Shown: positions 21,504 through 33,047 of the stretch, one piece after another
Layout of the letters: every line of letters begins with the position of its first letter
How positions within the stretch are numbered: the first letter of the stretch is position 1
Assembly (NCBI GenBank): GCA_037178625.1
Contig: CM074141.1
Coordinates: forward strand, 2,232,001-2,296,000
Length of the DNA: 64,000 nt
Source: Skeletonema tropicum
Taxonomy: Eukaryota; Bacillariophyta; Thalassiosirophyceae; Thalassiosirales; Thalassiosiraceae
Direction: 5' to 3'
The notes under the pieces: generated by a model
The model's input: the letters and a program-made list of their open reading frames with translations, nothing else
Database searches by the model: none
What the model was told of the DNA's origin: nothing
Position numbers and translations under genes: made by a program

Positions 21504-22628
21504 TACTACTCAGCTGGTGCGAATTGTAACGAAAAGTCCGTCCGCAAGTGAGCGAATACTCAACCTAAACTTCAACCCGAAACGGGAATCCTTCCTTAGG
21601 TTCCCTTCAGCTCGGGCCCGCGACTGCTGAGCAGCATAAGTAAGAGTCAAAGTGCAAATTATTGGTGAACATTCGACATCTGATAACGATTCGGCTGTGT
21701 GGATGACGGTACTTTACTTCTTTTATCCTCACACGTAGAAGCGGATTTGTATTCGGACCGGTCCCTCACATGATCTAGTAAATGAATAGAAATACCAAGT
21801 ATCGATCACAATGAAATCATTTGTTCGCATTATGTTCAGTTATCTTAGCTATAATAGCGTTGAAAATGCTTCTATTTCTTAGACTGAATCTACAAAAGAG
21901 TAGACCATTCCTTCTTCCTAATATCATACTCTTCCGAGAGTCAATGCCCAAGCAGCACCCTTATCACTGATGTTTTGACTCACTTGTGCTATCAGATCCA
22001 CATTGAGACCTCTATGCTGAGCCACCAAAACACTCATCACACATCGCTTTCTACGATCAAAAATCTCGCTGGCGATTTGGGGACTTAACAATCGCTCCAA
22101 GCCTCTGTACACGGCAGGCTCTTGTGGCATGGTTTCGATATTAGTCGTTGTTTGGATGAGTGTTCGAAGTATTGCAGCGTCTGTTGCTTCTTGATATTGA
22201 AAAGCAAGTAAGTCACGCTTGGAGTACCAAGAGCTTGTAGCCTCGTCCTTGGTCCATCGAGGAACAACGTGCGTTTGATGAGGGGCAGATGCAAAGCGAA
22301 CCGTGGCTTCCTTCCTGCTGCGTTGACGTTGACGTTTGCGGCTGCAAGGAGCGGTCGTGACGGGCTTGCTCGAAGACTTCTTGACTTCTATGAGAGGCTC
22401 AACCTCGAGTAGCGACCTCTTTCTGGCCTGGCGAGATGAGGGCTGAGTAATCGTAATCCCATTATCGCCTTGTCTTGATGACGTTGATAGCGGCGCTGAC
22501 ACATTTGTCGGTTCCAGATTGGTGCACTTGTTCATTGTGACTTACTTTAAGGACGGTGTGTGTGTTCCTACTTCTATCGATGTAAGTATTGTGGATAGAA
22601 TATTACTTGGAATATTATGATTACTACA
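21504..22628. repeat. Segmental duplication, block B (partner about 72-1175)
   Basis: Same-orientation copy of the first block, including the family gene at 21924-22535 and about 420 bp of its 3' flank. Confidence 0.8.
21924..22535 (-). CDS. Uncharacterised diatom-type protein, family copy 2
   Basis: A 203-residue protein nearly identical to the copy at 488-1108. It differs by a deletion in the N-terminal linker (SRQGDNGITI instead of a longer stretch), an added QR in the basic segment and a few substitutions in the WYSK region. The conserved blocks VRFASAPHQTHVVPRW, WYSKRDLLAFQYQ, YRGLERLLSP and RRKRCVMSVLVAQH are intact, so both copies appear under coding constraint. It is divergently oriented to the third copy at 23256, sharing a 720-bp intergenic region that may hold both promoters. 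Function unknown. Confidence 0.8.
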   Translation of the reverse strand: MNKCTNLEPTNVSAPLSTSSRQGDNGITITQPSSRQARKRSLLEVEPLIEVKKSSSKPVTTAPCSRKRQRQRSRKEATVRFASAPHQTHVVPRWTKDEATSSWYSKRDLLAFQYQEATDAAILRTLIQTTTNIETMPQEPAVYRGLERLLSPQIASEIFDRRKRCVMSVLVAQHRGLNVDLIAQVSQNISDKGAAWALTLGRV

Positions 22629-23255
22629 ACAAGGATGCATTTAGCCTGAGGGGGGAGGGCATGCCTGCGTATGTACTTGTGAATTGGTCGTGAAGAAGTT
22701 TGTTGCAACTCCGCGCCGTGTAAGGAAGTAGTCGTGATCGTAAATTGTGGGCTGAACATGTTCTTCCGTGTTCTTTCAGTGAGGTTCAAGGGGGTCTCAG
22801 ATGAAATTTACAAACGTCATTAGATCATTTGTTGCGATCTAATCCAACGTGTGAATTAGTACGAAAAAGGTAGGCCTCTAAGTACTATTAGCTTCAACTT
22901 CATTTCCGGGATTTGTTTAACCAAGGGAACCGTTCAACAGATGATGACGACTGCAAATAAAAAGGCTTAATTGATTACCCGAGAGAAAAGGCCTGGATAT
23001 GACGCGACAATAAGAAGGAAAATATGCACAGGGAACTGAGGTGGTTGTAACACCAAAAAGAGGCCACATCCTTCAACTTGATCTTCTTGCTTCAATTTTT
23101 AGGCAACTTCAATGAGGTGGTCGAATGTAGTACTTCAACTTCGAGCTGCTGGCAAGCTCCACTTTGAGCACGATTAGGAAACAATCTCAGCACAGCACAA
23201 CAAGACGTGTTGATTGCATTGATTAGACTCAACTGGAACTTAAAACCATCACCAC
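22536..23255. promoter_or_regulatory. Shared upstream region of divergent family genes
   Basis: A 720-bp region between head-to-head paralogues. It contains ATTTCCGGGATTTG at 22902-22915, the exact motif also found upstream of copy 1, and several TTCAACTT units. The promoter role is inferred from position only. Confidence 0.35.
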
Positions 23256-23903
23256 ATGACAATGAGCAAGTGCATCACTCCGGAACCGACACAGACGTCA
23301 GCGCCTCTATCATCGTCAAGTCGAAAAGAGCAGCCTTCACCATCGCCATCACCAGCAGCCGGGATTGCGGATTTTACTCAACACTCACCTGTCCAAGCGA
23401 GGAAAAGGCCGTTCATCAACGACGTGTGGAAGTCTAACGAAGATCGCAAGAAGTCTTCGAGCAAGCCCATCACGGCCACTTCTTGTCTAAGCCGCAAACG
23501 CCAACGCAGCAGGAAGGAACCGACGATTCGCTTTGCATCTGCCCCTCATCAAACGCACGTTGTTCCTCGATGGACCGAGGACGATGCTGCAAGGTCATGG
23601 TACTCCAAGCGTGACTTACTTGCTTTTCAATATCAAGAATCGATAGACGCTGCAATACTTCGATCACTCATCCAAACGGCGTCTACCACCGAAACACTGC
23701 CCCAAGAGCCTGCCGTGTACAGAGGCTTGGAGCGATTGTTGAGTACTCAAATCGCCCGCGAGATATTTGATCGTAGAAAGCGATGTGTGATGAGTGTTTT
23801 GGTGGCTCAGCATAGAGGTCTCAACATTGACCAGATTGCTCAAGTGAGTAAGAGTTCAAGTGATAAGGGGGCTGCTTGGGCATTGACAATCGGAAGCACA
23901 TGA
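23256..23903 (+). CDS. Uncharacterised diatom-type protein, family copy 3
   Basis: A 215-residue protein, the most diverged of the three local paralogues. The N-terminal Ser/Pro-rich part is reworked, but the core is conserved: IRFASAPHQTHVVPRW, DDAARSWYSKRDLLAFQYQ, EPAVYRGLERLLST, FDRRKRCVMSVLVAQHRGLN and a C-terminal DKGAAWALT. It is inverted relative to copy 2. Higher divergence indicates an older duplication than the one producing copies 1 and 2. Conservation concentrated in the C-terminal two thirds suggests that part is the functional domain. Function unknown. Confidence 0.8.
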   Translation: MTMSKCITPEPTQTSAPLSSSSRKEQPSPSPSPAAGIADFTQHSPVQARKRPFINDVWKSNEDRKKSSSKPITATSCLSRKRQRSRKEPTIRFASAPHQTHVVPRWTEDDAARSWYSKRDLLAFQYQESIDAAILRSLIQTASTTETLPQEPAVYRGLERLLSTQIAREIFDRRKRCVMSVLVAQHRGLNIDQIAQVSKSSSDKGAAWALTIGST

Positions 23904-25137
23904 TATGTTGTGTGAAACAAAGAAGGGATGTCTCTTCCTTCCTTTTGTGCTTGTGCTGCATCTTCAATTTCAGTAATTGATAGTATCAGCCATGTACACG
24001 TTCAATGACTATTTGTAAATATCCTCTTCTGTACACTCTGCTCTTCGCTTTGTTGCCGAGAGCCAAATTTTTTAGATTTTAGTTCCTCTTTAATAGGTAA
24101 AAAATGATTTATTGTAGTCTCTTCCGACCCTTTACTTTGTACTACTACTACTACATCATGTCAGCCAGTGCATGAGAGTGTATGGCTGTGCAGGTCACCC
24201 TAATGAGGATATTCGTTTACAGTAATTATTTGAACAACTATTATTTTTGAAAAGCTGAGAGTGAGCGGACTTCAAATAATTGAAATCAGCTAGCAAAGAA
24301 GTGAGAACCTGTTCGAGTTTGAGGATAAGTATGGTAAGTACTCATCGTGATGGAAAAGCAACGGTGAAAGTGAAAAGCTAAAATCTAAAATGTTTAAACA
24401 CCGACCAGCTCTGTTGATCCGCTCTCCCTTGTGGAGAACCCAAGCGAATTCACTTCCATCCGAGCTCAGGCAGCACTTCGAAGCGGTCACAACAACCACG
24501 GATAGAGATGAATATATGCTTATACTCTCGTGCAAATACTATTATTTGTATACCTCGCCAAAGCCAAAGCGTCTGAAACCAGGTGAGAGTGCTCCTGCGA
24601 CACATAGTTAGGACTCAATTCTTTCAGTCAGGGTGGTGCTGTTTCCGTTTCCGTTTCTTCCTCTTCAGCGGTGCATGGCGTTGAGTGGTAGCTACCTTCT
24701 TCACTACTTTGACAGGACAATAACAATAATAGGAGTGATCAATTGTTTCAATAGTCGCAATCGTAATCGGAAGCCTCCTTAAACTCCTTCTTTGCGACGA
24801 CAAATACAAAGTAGACTTAACTCAATTGCACTTCACAAACGCGATTGGACTGGAAAGCTGATCAAGCCTGCCGTACTCGTACTGCCGATCACTCTGTATG
24901 ACGTAAAACAACCCACCACACAAATACTAGAAGTGCTGTGAGATCTGTGATGGCTGGCTACAATTCCAAGTGTCAGAGTCAGAGATGAACAGGAGAGCAA
25001 AATCATAAGTACGTGTACGTGCAATGACAAAGAAGTAACGAAGGAAGTACGACTCTAAGTACAATACCAAGCCCGATTTAGCATGTGGAAGTACCTAGCA
25101 TGCATCCGTGCAGATGCCGAGGCAGTAGATGAGTAAG
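23904..25137. other. Intergenic region
   Basis: No supported gene. It contains the dispersed repeat at 24563-24694, and the region up to 25137 otherwise looks like ordinary AT-rich intergenic sequence. Confidence 0.5.
24563..24694 (+). repeat. Dispersed repeat, copy 1 (partner 46408-46533)
   Basis: A 132-bp segment highly similar to 46408-46533, 22 kb away in the same orientation. The length difference is one extra GTTTCC hexamer. The flanks are unrelated. Confidence 0.85.
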
Positions 25138-25364
25138 TACAGTGAACCTCCGCGAACTAAACCCCCCTACTCGGTTAGACCCCCCCTCCAATCAGCCTCC
25201 ATTTAGACCCCCCTCTCCGTTTCTACTAGTAGTTACTAGGGAATTAGTATGTGACTAATCCGAAAGTCAGACCCCCTTGAGGGCCCACCAGACGTACTTT
25301 AAAATTTCTGTTATATACTCCTATAGATCACAGACTAGCGTTTAGTTCGCGGAGGTTCACTGTA
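25138..25364. mobile_element. Small TA-flanked inverted-repeat transposon (Tc1/mariner/pogo-type MITE)
   Basis: A 223-bp element (25140-25362) with perfect 23-bp terminal inverted repeats beginning CAGTGAACCTCCGCGAAC. It is flanked by TA on both sides (25138-25139, 25363-25364), the target duplication of the Tc1/mariner superfamily; the CAGTGAACCTC start is pogo-like. There is no coding capacity, so it is non-autonomous. The interior has repeated TTAGACCCCCC motifs and a 28-bp match to the 3' end of the LINE. Confidence 0.9.
25289..25316 (+). repeat. Match to the LINE 3' terminus
   Basis: 28 bases identical to 11552-11579, the very end of the LINE. Weaker similarity continues about 17 bases upstream. 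Confidence 0.7.
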
Positions 25365-25722
25365 CATAACCATTCTATGTAATAATGAGTTGACGGTACA
25401 ATAAGTACCGAACGAGTTTACGTATCAGAATAATTGGGCATGTGGTTGGCGGACTTCTCTCGTAAAATCCAGCATTTTTGAGGAACATTCAATCTCAATT
25501 CTCAGGTCCTCAGGTACACAAAATGTTTCGGTACTCAAAACTGCATAGACTTAATACCTGTCGGCAAAGAACCTTTTTTTGAAAACCGCTCCGGTTGCGT
25601 GATCTTGTTTGCGAAGAGAAACGGAGTCATTTTCAGAATATTTGAGCTAAGAAACAGGTGACAAGTTAAAGTGCAAAAGTGTTCTCACAAAGCATCAATC
25701 AGGTTCTTGTCATTATTTCTAT
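25365..25722. other. Intergenic region up to the assembly gap
   Basis: No gene seen. The last ~50 bases do not match the subtilase repeat that resumes after the gap, so the left end of the array lies inside the gap. Confidence 0.5.
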
Positions 25723-26222
25723 NNNNNNNNNNNNNNNNNNNNNNNNNNNNNNNNNNNNNNNNNNNNNNNNNNNNNNNNNNNNNNNNNNNNNNNNNNNNNN
25801 NNNNNNNNNNNNNNNNNNNNNNNNNNNNNNNNNNNNNNNNNNNNNNNNNNNNNNNNNNNNNNNNNNNNNNNNNNNNNNNNNNNNNNNNNNNNNNNNNNNN
25901 NNNNNNNNNNNNNNNNNNNNNNNNNNNNNNNNNNNNNNNNNNNNNNNNNNNNNNNNNNNNNNNNNNNNNNNNNNNNNNNNNNNNNNNNNNNNNNNNNNNN
26001 NNNNNNNNNNNNNNNNNNNNNNNNNNNNNNNNNNNNNNNNNNNNNNNNNNNNNNNNNNNNNNNNNNNNNNNNNNNNNNNNNNNNNNNNNNNNNNNNNNNN
26101 NNNNNNNNNNNNNNNNNNNNNNNNNNNNNNNNNNNNNNNNNNNNNNNNNNNNNNNNNNNNNNNNNNNNNNNNNNNNNNNNNNNNNNNNNNNNNNNNNNNN
26201 NNNNNNNNNNNNNNNNNNNNNN
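25723..26222. other. Assembly gap of exactly 500 N
   Basis: A round number of Ns, so its true length is probably unknown. It falls inside exon 3 of the leftmost subtilase copy. Frames that run through it are artefacts. Confidence 0.98.
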
Positions 26223-27525
26223 AACGTCGCTGTACTTTCCACCCTCGGTCATTAGAGCCGCGACCAATCCACACACGTGGGGAGCAGCCATTGAAGTTCC
26301 TATGTATTGAGAAGAGAAGGAAGCATTGATAATATTAATATTGTGAGGTAATGCTTACAGTAATGGTAATGCAGCAAGAATGGATTGCTTGAACTGATAC
26401 TGATAGATATCACCGGGAATTCAAACTTTATGCAAATGCAAACACTATCTACCATAAGCATAAGCATAAGATCTCTCTAGACATAGACATAGTCAGACTT
26501 ACCACTCATTTGATGAAGTCCTCCGCCGGGCTTGAAACTGTGGACGTCCACCCCGATACCCGCATAGTCGACTTGAGCATTGCTGTTGGAAAACCATGCA
26601 GTTGGAAGACCCTTGTACTTGCCTACTGCTGCGATGCTGATGACCTCTGGCCTCATCGCAGGATAGCTATTCATGTGTTCATGGGAGCAGAAAAGGGCAT
26701 AAGGGACGCAAGATGAAGCGTTAGATGATATGAAACTGTGAATGAGAATGAGTCCAATCGCAGTCGCGCTGCAAACTTCTTACCTCCGTTCGTTTGTGAG
26801 AATATTGTCGTCTCCTTCGTTTCCAGCTGCGACGATCATAGGAACATTGTTCTCGTAAGCATATTTAACAGCGCGTCCGATTTCCCAGCTTGCAAATGGA
26901 CCTCCAAGAGACATGTTGATCACATCGCATCCATCTTCCACAGCCTGTCTGATAGATCTTGCAATACTGATATCTATTCCATTCCCTTCCGCACCAAATA
27001 CACGATAATCGTAGATCTCTGCCTCAGGTGCCATCATGTGAATAGTGCCTGCTACATGAGTACCATGGTCATCCTCAGATAGAGGAGTTCCATAGCGATG
27101 CCAAACTTGCTGCTTCACTTGACCATGAAAGCCGGTATGGTCAGCGTCGACTCCACTATCAATGACAGCCACACGTACACTTTGCCGTTCAGGCCAGCGG
27201 TGCGAAGCTTATCGGCGCCAGTCAATTTGACGCCAAGAGGGAGGTTGTCGAAGAAGGCCTCGTCTTCGACGTCCATCTGCTCAGCGCTCGCTGGCTTCCT
27301 GACGACTTTGGGTCTCGAAATCGAGTCTTGACAATCGTCAACCATGAGGAGAGGCTGCGCAGTCGCAGTCGCAGTGCTCTCAACATTGGTATCAGCGCCG
27401 ATGCTGACGAATAGTGCAGAGGAGCGAGAATGTGGAATCCTTGTAGGTACAGGTCCGAAGGCGAGAGCAGTGGGTGCTACTACTGCAGCAAGAGTAAGAG
27501 TGAGGGCGATGGGAGAGATCTTCAT
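26223..27525 (-). pseudogene. Subtilisin-like protease copy 1, frameshifted and cut by the gap
   Basis: Exon 1 is 26784-27525, exon 2 26503-26666, and exon 3 runs from 26299 into the gap. Relative to intact copies, one C is missing near 27180. This shifts the frame just before the catalytic Asp motif and would give a 136-residue product with no protease domain. Everything else in exons 1 and 2 matches the intact copies. Because it adjoins the gap, a sequencing or assembly error is as likely as true decay. Confidence 0.85.
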
Positions 27526-28385
27526 GTTCTTGTTCTTGTTTATGTTAGTTTAAGTATATTTTGTTTGTTTGATAAATTTTATGAGAGATGGTCATTGCCT
27601 TTTGCTTTTGCGGCGCTCTTTAAACAAGATCTTGATATCCAAGATCAGCTGTGTCGTACATCTTGAGCCAAGACCATACTTACAGTTACAGCTGTGTCGT
27701 ACATCGCTGATTGATCTTGGTACAGCAAGTAGCCAGAAAGCTTCAGCTTTCAGCTGTCAGGTGTCAGAATCTTTGTCCACATAGGTACTTACGAAGGAGT
27801 CAGTACAAAGGCAATCTGGCTTCAACTTCAACAAGGTACCTTGCTTCTCTACCACAGATAACGCAGGTACAACGCGAATGACTTCTATGTGATCTATCGA
27901 GCACCTTGCTTCTACCAGAAGATAAAATGATCGATGTGAATTCTACTATTGTACCGAGCAGCTTGCTTCTCCACGAGAAAGCAAGTGATACATACTGAAA
28001 GAGCAGATGGCAGATGGTATTGGTATTGGTATTGGTACTGGTACGCTCAAGCTCAGCAAATATGTGATCACTGTTGAAGAGAAAGCACGTAAGCAGAAGT
28101 ATGTATTGTATGCAGTACAAGTACAAGGGAGAGATTGGAAACATAGTGTGATCTCACTTGCAATGCAATAAATGTGGCAATGTGGATTCAAGTTCAAGAT
28201 CAGATTCGGATTCGGAAGATAGCAACTTATCTATTTTATCCGGATTGACGGTCAAGTTAATCTGACAGCATTGTACTGCTTACTACACTTTCACTTTCAG
28301 CTTTGACCTTTTTGCTTTTGGAATCATCACATTCATATACATATACCAAGAGGAAGGAGAGGACACATCTCGATCTCGATCTCAA

Positions 28386-29853
28386 TCAAGGTGCAAGTGC
28401 AGCTTTATCGCTGCCCAAAAACCAATCATCCTCAGACTCATCAAGAAAAGTAAGGAATCCAAGCCCAGTCTCATTGTCAGGTCCTTTCACACCGATATCT
28501 CTCACATACTTCTCATTGAGCACCTCACGGAGGCTTGCATCATGTTTGATAACGTCGCTGTACTTTCCACCCTCGGTCATTAGAGCCGCGACCAATCCAC
28601 ACACGTGGGGAGCAGCCATTGAAGTTCCTATGTATTGAGAAGAGAAGGAAGCATTGATAATATTAATATTGTGAGGTAATGCTTACAGTAATGGTAATGC
28701 AGCAAGAATGGATTGCTTGAACTGATACTGATAGATATCACCGGGAATTCAAACTTTATGCAAATGCAAACACTATCTACCATAAGCATAAGCATAAGAT
28801 CTCTCTAGACATAGACATAGTCAGACTTACCACTCATTTGATGAAGTCCTCCGCCGGGCTTGAAACTGTGGACGTCCACCCCGATACCCGCATAGTCGAC
28901 TTGAGCATTGCTGTTGGAAAACCATGCAGTTGGAAGACCCTTGTACTTGCCTACTGCTGCGATGCTGATGACCTCTGGCCTCATCGCAGGATAGCTATTC
29001 ATGTGTTCATGGGAGCAGAAAAGGGCATAAGGGACGCAAGATGAAGCGTTAGATGATATGAAACTGTGAATGAGAATGAGTCCAATCGCAGTCGCGCTGC
29101 AAACTTCTTACCTCCGTTCGTTTGTGAGAATATTGTCGTCTCCTTCGTTCCAGCTGCGACGATCATAGGAACATTGTTCTCGTAAGCATATTTAACAGCG
29201 CGTCCGATTTCCCAGCTTGCAAATGGACCTCCAAGAGACATGTTGATCACATCGCATCCATCTTCCACAGCCTGTCTGATAGATCTTGCAATACTGATAT
29301 CTATTCCATTCCCTTCCGCACCAAATACACGATAATCGTAGATCTCTGCCTCAGGTGCCATCATGTGAATAGTGCCTGCTACATGAGTACCATGGTCATC
29401 CTCAGATAGAGGAGTTCCATAGCGATGCCAAACTTGCTGCTTCACTTGACCATGAAAGCCGGTATGGTCAGCGTCGACTCCACTATCAATGACAGCCACA
29501 CGTACACCTTTGCCGTTCAGGCCAGCGGTGCGAAGCTTATCGGCGCCAGTCAATTTGACGCCAAGAGGGAGGTTGTCGAAGAAGGCCTCGTCTTCGACGT
29601 CCATCTGCTCAGCGCTCGCTGGCTTCCTGACGACTTTGGGTCTCGAAATCGAGTCTTGACAATCGTCAACCATGAGGAGAGGCTGCGCAGTCGCAGTCGC
29701 AGTGCTCTCAACATTGGTATCAGCGCCGATGCTGACGAATAGTGCAGAGGAGCGAGAATGTGGAATCCTTGTAGGTACAGGTCCGAAGGCGAGAGCAGTG
29801 GGTGCTACTACTGCAGCAAGAGTAAGAGTGAGGGCGATGGGAGAGATCTTCAT
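28386..29853 (-). pseudogene. Subtilisin-like protease copy 2, frameshifted
   Basis: Exons are 29112-29853, 28831-28994 and 28386-28627. One T is missing near 29148 compared with the other copies, within the codons for the oxyanion Asn segment (AAGNEGDD). The frame then diverges and the catalytic Ser exon is not read. The catalytic Asp and His are intact. It may be an inactivated copy or a consensus error. Confidence 0.85.
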
Positions 29854-30716
29854 GTTCTTGTTCTTGTTTATGTTAGTTTAAGTATATTTTGTTTGTTTGA
29901 TAAATTTTATGAGAGATGGTCATTGCCTTTTGCTTTTGCGGCGCTCTTTAAACAAGATCTTGATATCCAAGATCAGCTGTGTCGTACATCTTGAGCCAAG
30001 ACCACATACTTACAGTTACAGCTGTGTCGTACATCGCTGATTGATCTTGGTACAGCAAGTAGCCAGAAAGCTTCAGCTTTCAGCTGTCAGGTGTCAGAAT
30101 CTTTGTCCACATAGGTACTTACGAAGGAGTCAGTACAAAGGCAATCTGGCTTCAACTTCAACAAGGTACCTTGCTTCTCTACCACAGATAACGCAGGTAA
30201 CAACGCGAATGACTTCTATGTGATCTATCGAGCACCTTGCTTCTACCAGAAGATAAAATGATCGATGTGAATTCTACTATTGTACCGAGCAGCTTGCTTC
30301 TCCACGAGAAAGCAAGTGATACATACTGAAAGAGCAGATGGCAGATGGTATTGGTATTGGTATTGGTACTGGTACGCTCAAGCTCAAGCAAATATGTGAT
30401 CACTGTTGAAGAGAAAGCACGTAAGCAGAAGTATGTATTGTATGCAGTACAAGTACAAGGGAGAGATTGGAAACATAGTGTGATCTCACTTGCAATGCAA
30501 TAAATGTGGCAATGTGGATTCAAGTTCAAGATCAGATTCGGATTCGGAAGATAGCAACTTATCTATTTTATCCGGATTGACGGTCAAGTTAATCTGACAG
30601 CATTGTACTGCTTACTACACTTTCACTTTCAGCTTTGACCTTTTGCTTTTGGAATCATCACATTCATATACATATACCAAGAGGAAGGAGAGGACACATC
30701 TCGATCTCGATCTCAA

Positions 30717-32185
30717 TCAAGGTGCAAGTGCAGCTTTATCGCTGCCCAAAAACCAATCATCCTCAGACTCATCAAGAAAAGTAAGGAATCCAAGCCCAGT
30801 CTCATTGTCAGGTCCTTTCACACCGATATCTCTCACATACTTCTCATTGAGCACCTCACGGAGGCTTGCATCATGTTTGATAACGTCGCTGTACTTTCCA
30901 CCCTCGGTCATTAGAGCCGCGACCAATCCACACACGTGGGGAGCAGCCATTGAAGTTCCTATGTATTGAGAAGAGAAGGAAGCATTGATAATATTAATAT
31001 TGTGAGGTAATGCTTACAGTAATGGTAATGCAGCAAGAATGGATTGCTTGAACTGATACTGATAGATATCACCGGGAATTCAAACTTTATGCAAATGCAA
31101 ACACTATCTACCATAAGCATAAGCATAAGATCTCTCTAGACATAGACATAGTCAGACTTACCACTCATTTGATGAAGTCCTCCGCCGGGCTTGAAACTGT
31201 GGACGTCCACCCCGATACCCGCATAGTCGACTTGAGCATTGCTGTTGGAAAACCATGCAGTTGGAAGACCCTTGTACTTGCCTACTGCTGCGATGCTGAT
31301 GACCTCTGGCCTCATCGCAGGATAGCTATTCATGTGTTCATGGGAGCAGAAAAGGGCATAAGGGACGCAAGATGAAGCGTTAGATGATATGAAACTGTGA
31401 ATGAGAATGAGTCCAATCGCAGTCGCGCTGCAAACTTCTTACCTCCGTTCGTTTGTGAGAATATTGTCGTCTCCTTCGTTTCCAGCTGCGACGATCATAG
31501 GAACATTGTTCTCGTAAGCATATTTAACAGCGCGTCCGATTTCCCAGCTTGCAAATGGACCTCCAAGAGACATGTTGATCACATCGCATCCATCTTCCAC
31601 AGCCTGTCTGATAGATCTTGCAATACTGATATCTATTCCATTCCCTTCCGCACCAAATACACGATAATCGTAGATCTCTGCCTCAGGTGCCATCATGTGA
31701 ATAGTGCCTGCTACATGAGTACCATGGTCATCCTCAGATAGAGGAGTTCCATAGCGATGCCAAACTTGCTGCTTCACTTGACCATGAAAGCCGGTATGGT
31801 CAGCGTCGACTCCACTATCAATGACAGCCACACGTACACCTTTGCCGTTCAGGCCAGCGGTGCGAAGCTTATCGGCGCCAGTCAATTTGACGCCAAGAGG
31901 GAGGTTGTCGAAGAAGGCCTCGTCTTCGACGTCCATCTGCTCAGCGCTCGCTGGCTTCCTGACGACTTTGGGTCTCGAAATCGAGTCTTGACAATCGTCA
32001 ACCATGAGGAGAGGCTGCGCAGTCGCAGTCGCAGTGCTCTCAACATTGGTATCAGCGCCGATGCTGACGAATAGTGCAGAGGAGCGAGAATGTGGAATCC
32101 TTGTAGGTACAGGTCCGAAGGCGAGAGCAGTGGGTGCTACTACTGCAGCAAGAGTAAGAGTGAGGGCGATGGGAGAGATCTTCAT
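30717..32185 (-). CDS. Plastid-type subtilisin-like serine protease, copy 3 (intact)
   Basis: Three exons: 31443-32185, 31162-31325 and 30717-30958. The introns are 117 and 203 bp with GTAAG donors and AG acceptors. Splicing gives 382 residues. Residues 1-22 are a hydrophobic signal peptide ending ALA, followed by FGP, matching the diatom plastid bipartite signal (ASAFAP rule). A propeptide-like stretch follows to about residue 110. The S8 triad is Asp123 (VAVIDSGVD), His154 (DDHGTHVAGT) and Ser305 (SGTSMAAPHV), with oxyanion Asn236 (AAGNEGD). The Ser motif is created across intron 2. The C-terminus is short. Likely role: protein turnover or processing in the plastid, or in the secretory route if the transit region fails. 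Identical neighbours suggest dosage amplification. Confidence 0.92.
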
Positions 32186-33047
32186 GTTCTTGTTCTTGTT
32201 TATGTTAGTTTAAGTATATTTTGTTTGTTTGATAAATTTTATGAGAGATGGTCATTGCCTTTTGCTTTTGCGGCGCTCTTTAAACAAGATCTTGATATCC
32301 AAGATCAGCTGTGTCGTACATCTTGAGCCAAGACCACATACTTACAGTTACAGCTGTGTCGTACATCGCTGATTGATCTTGGTACAGCAAGTAGCCAGAA
32401 AGCTTCAGCTTTCAGCTGTCAGGTGTCAGAATCTTTGTCCACATAGGTACTTACGAAGGAGTCAGTACAAAGGCAATCTGGCTTCAACTTCAACAAGGTA
32501 CCTTGCTTCTCTACCACAGATAACGCAGGTACAACGCGAATGACTTCTATGTGATCTATCGAGCACCTTGCTTCTACCAGAAGATAAAATGATCGATGTG
32601 AATTCTACTATTGTACCGAGCAGCTTGCTTCTCCACGAGAAAGCAAGTGATACATACTGAAAGAGCAGATGGCAGATGGTATTGGTATTGGTATTGGTAC
32701 TGGTACGCTCAAGCTCAAGCAAATATGTGATCACTGTTGAAGAGAAAGCACGTAAGCAGAAGTATGTATTGTATGCAGTACAAGTACAAGGGAGAGATTG
32801 GAAACATAGTGTGATCTCACTTGCAATGCAATAAATGTGGCAATGTGGATTCAAGTTCAAGATCAGATTCGGATTCGGAAGATAGCAACTTATCTATTTT
32901 ATCCGGATTGACGGTCAAGTTAATCTGACAGCATTGTACTGCTTACTACACTTTCACTTTCAGCTTTGACCTTTTGCTTTTGGAATCATCACATTCATAT
33001 ACATATACCAAGAGGAAGGAGAGGACACATCTCGATCTCGATCTCAA

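Noticed and set aside
25671..26329. Frames of 185-216 residues crossing the N gap
   Set aside because: They are open only because Ns hide stop codons. Only the short ends correspond to real subtilase exon 3.
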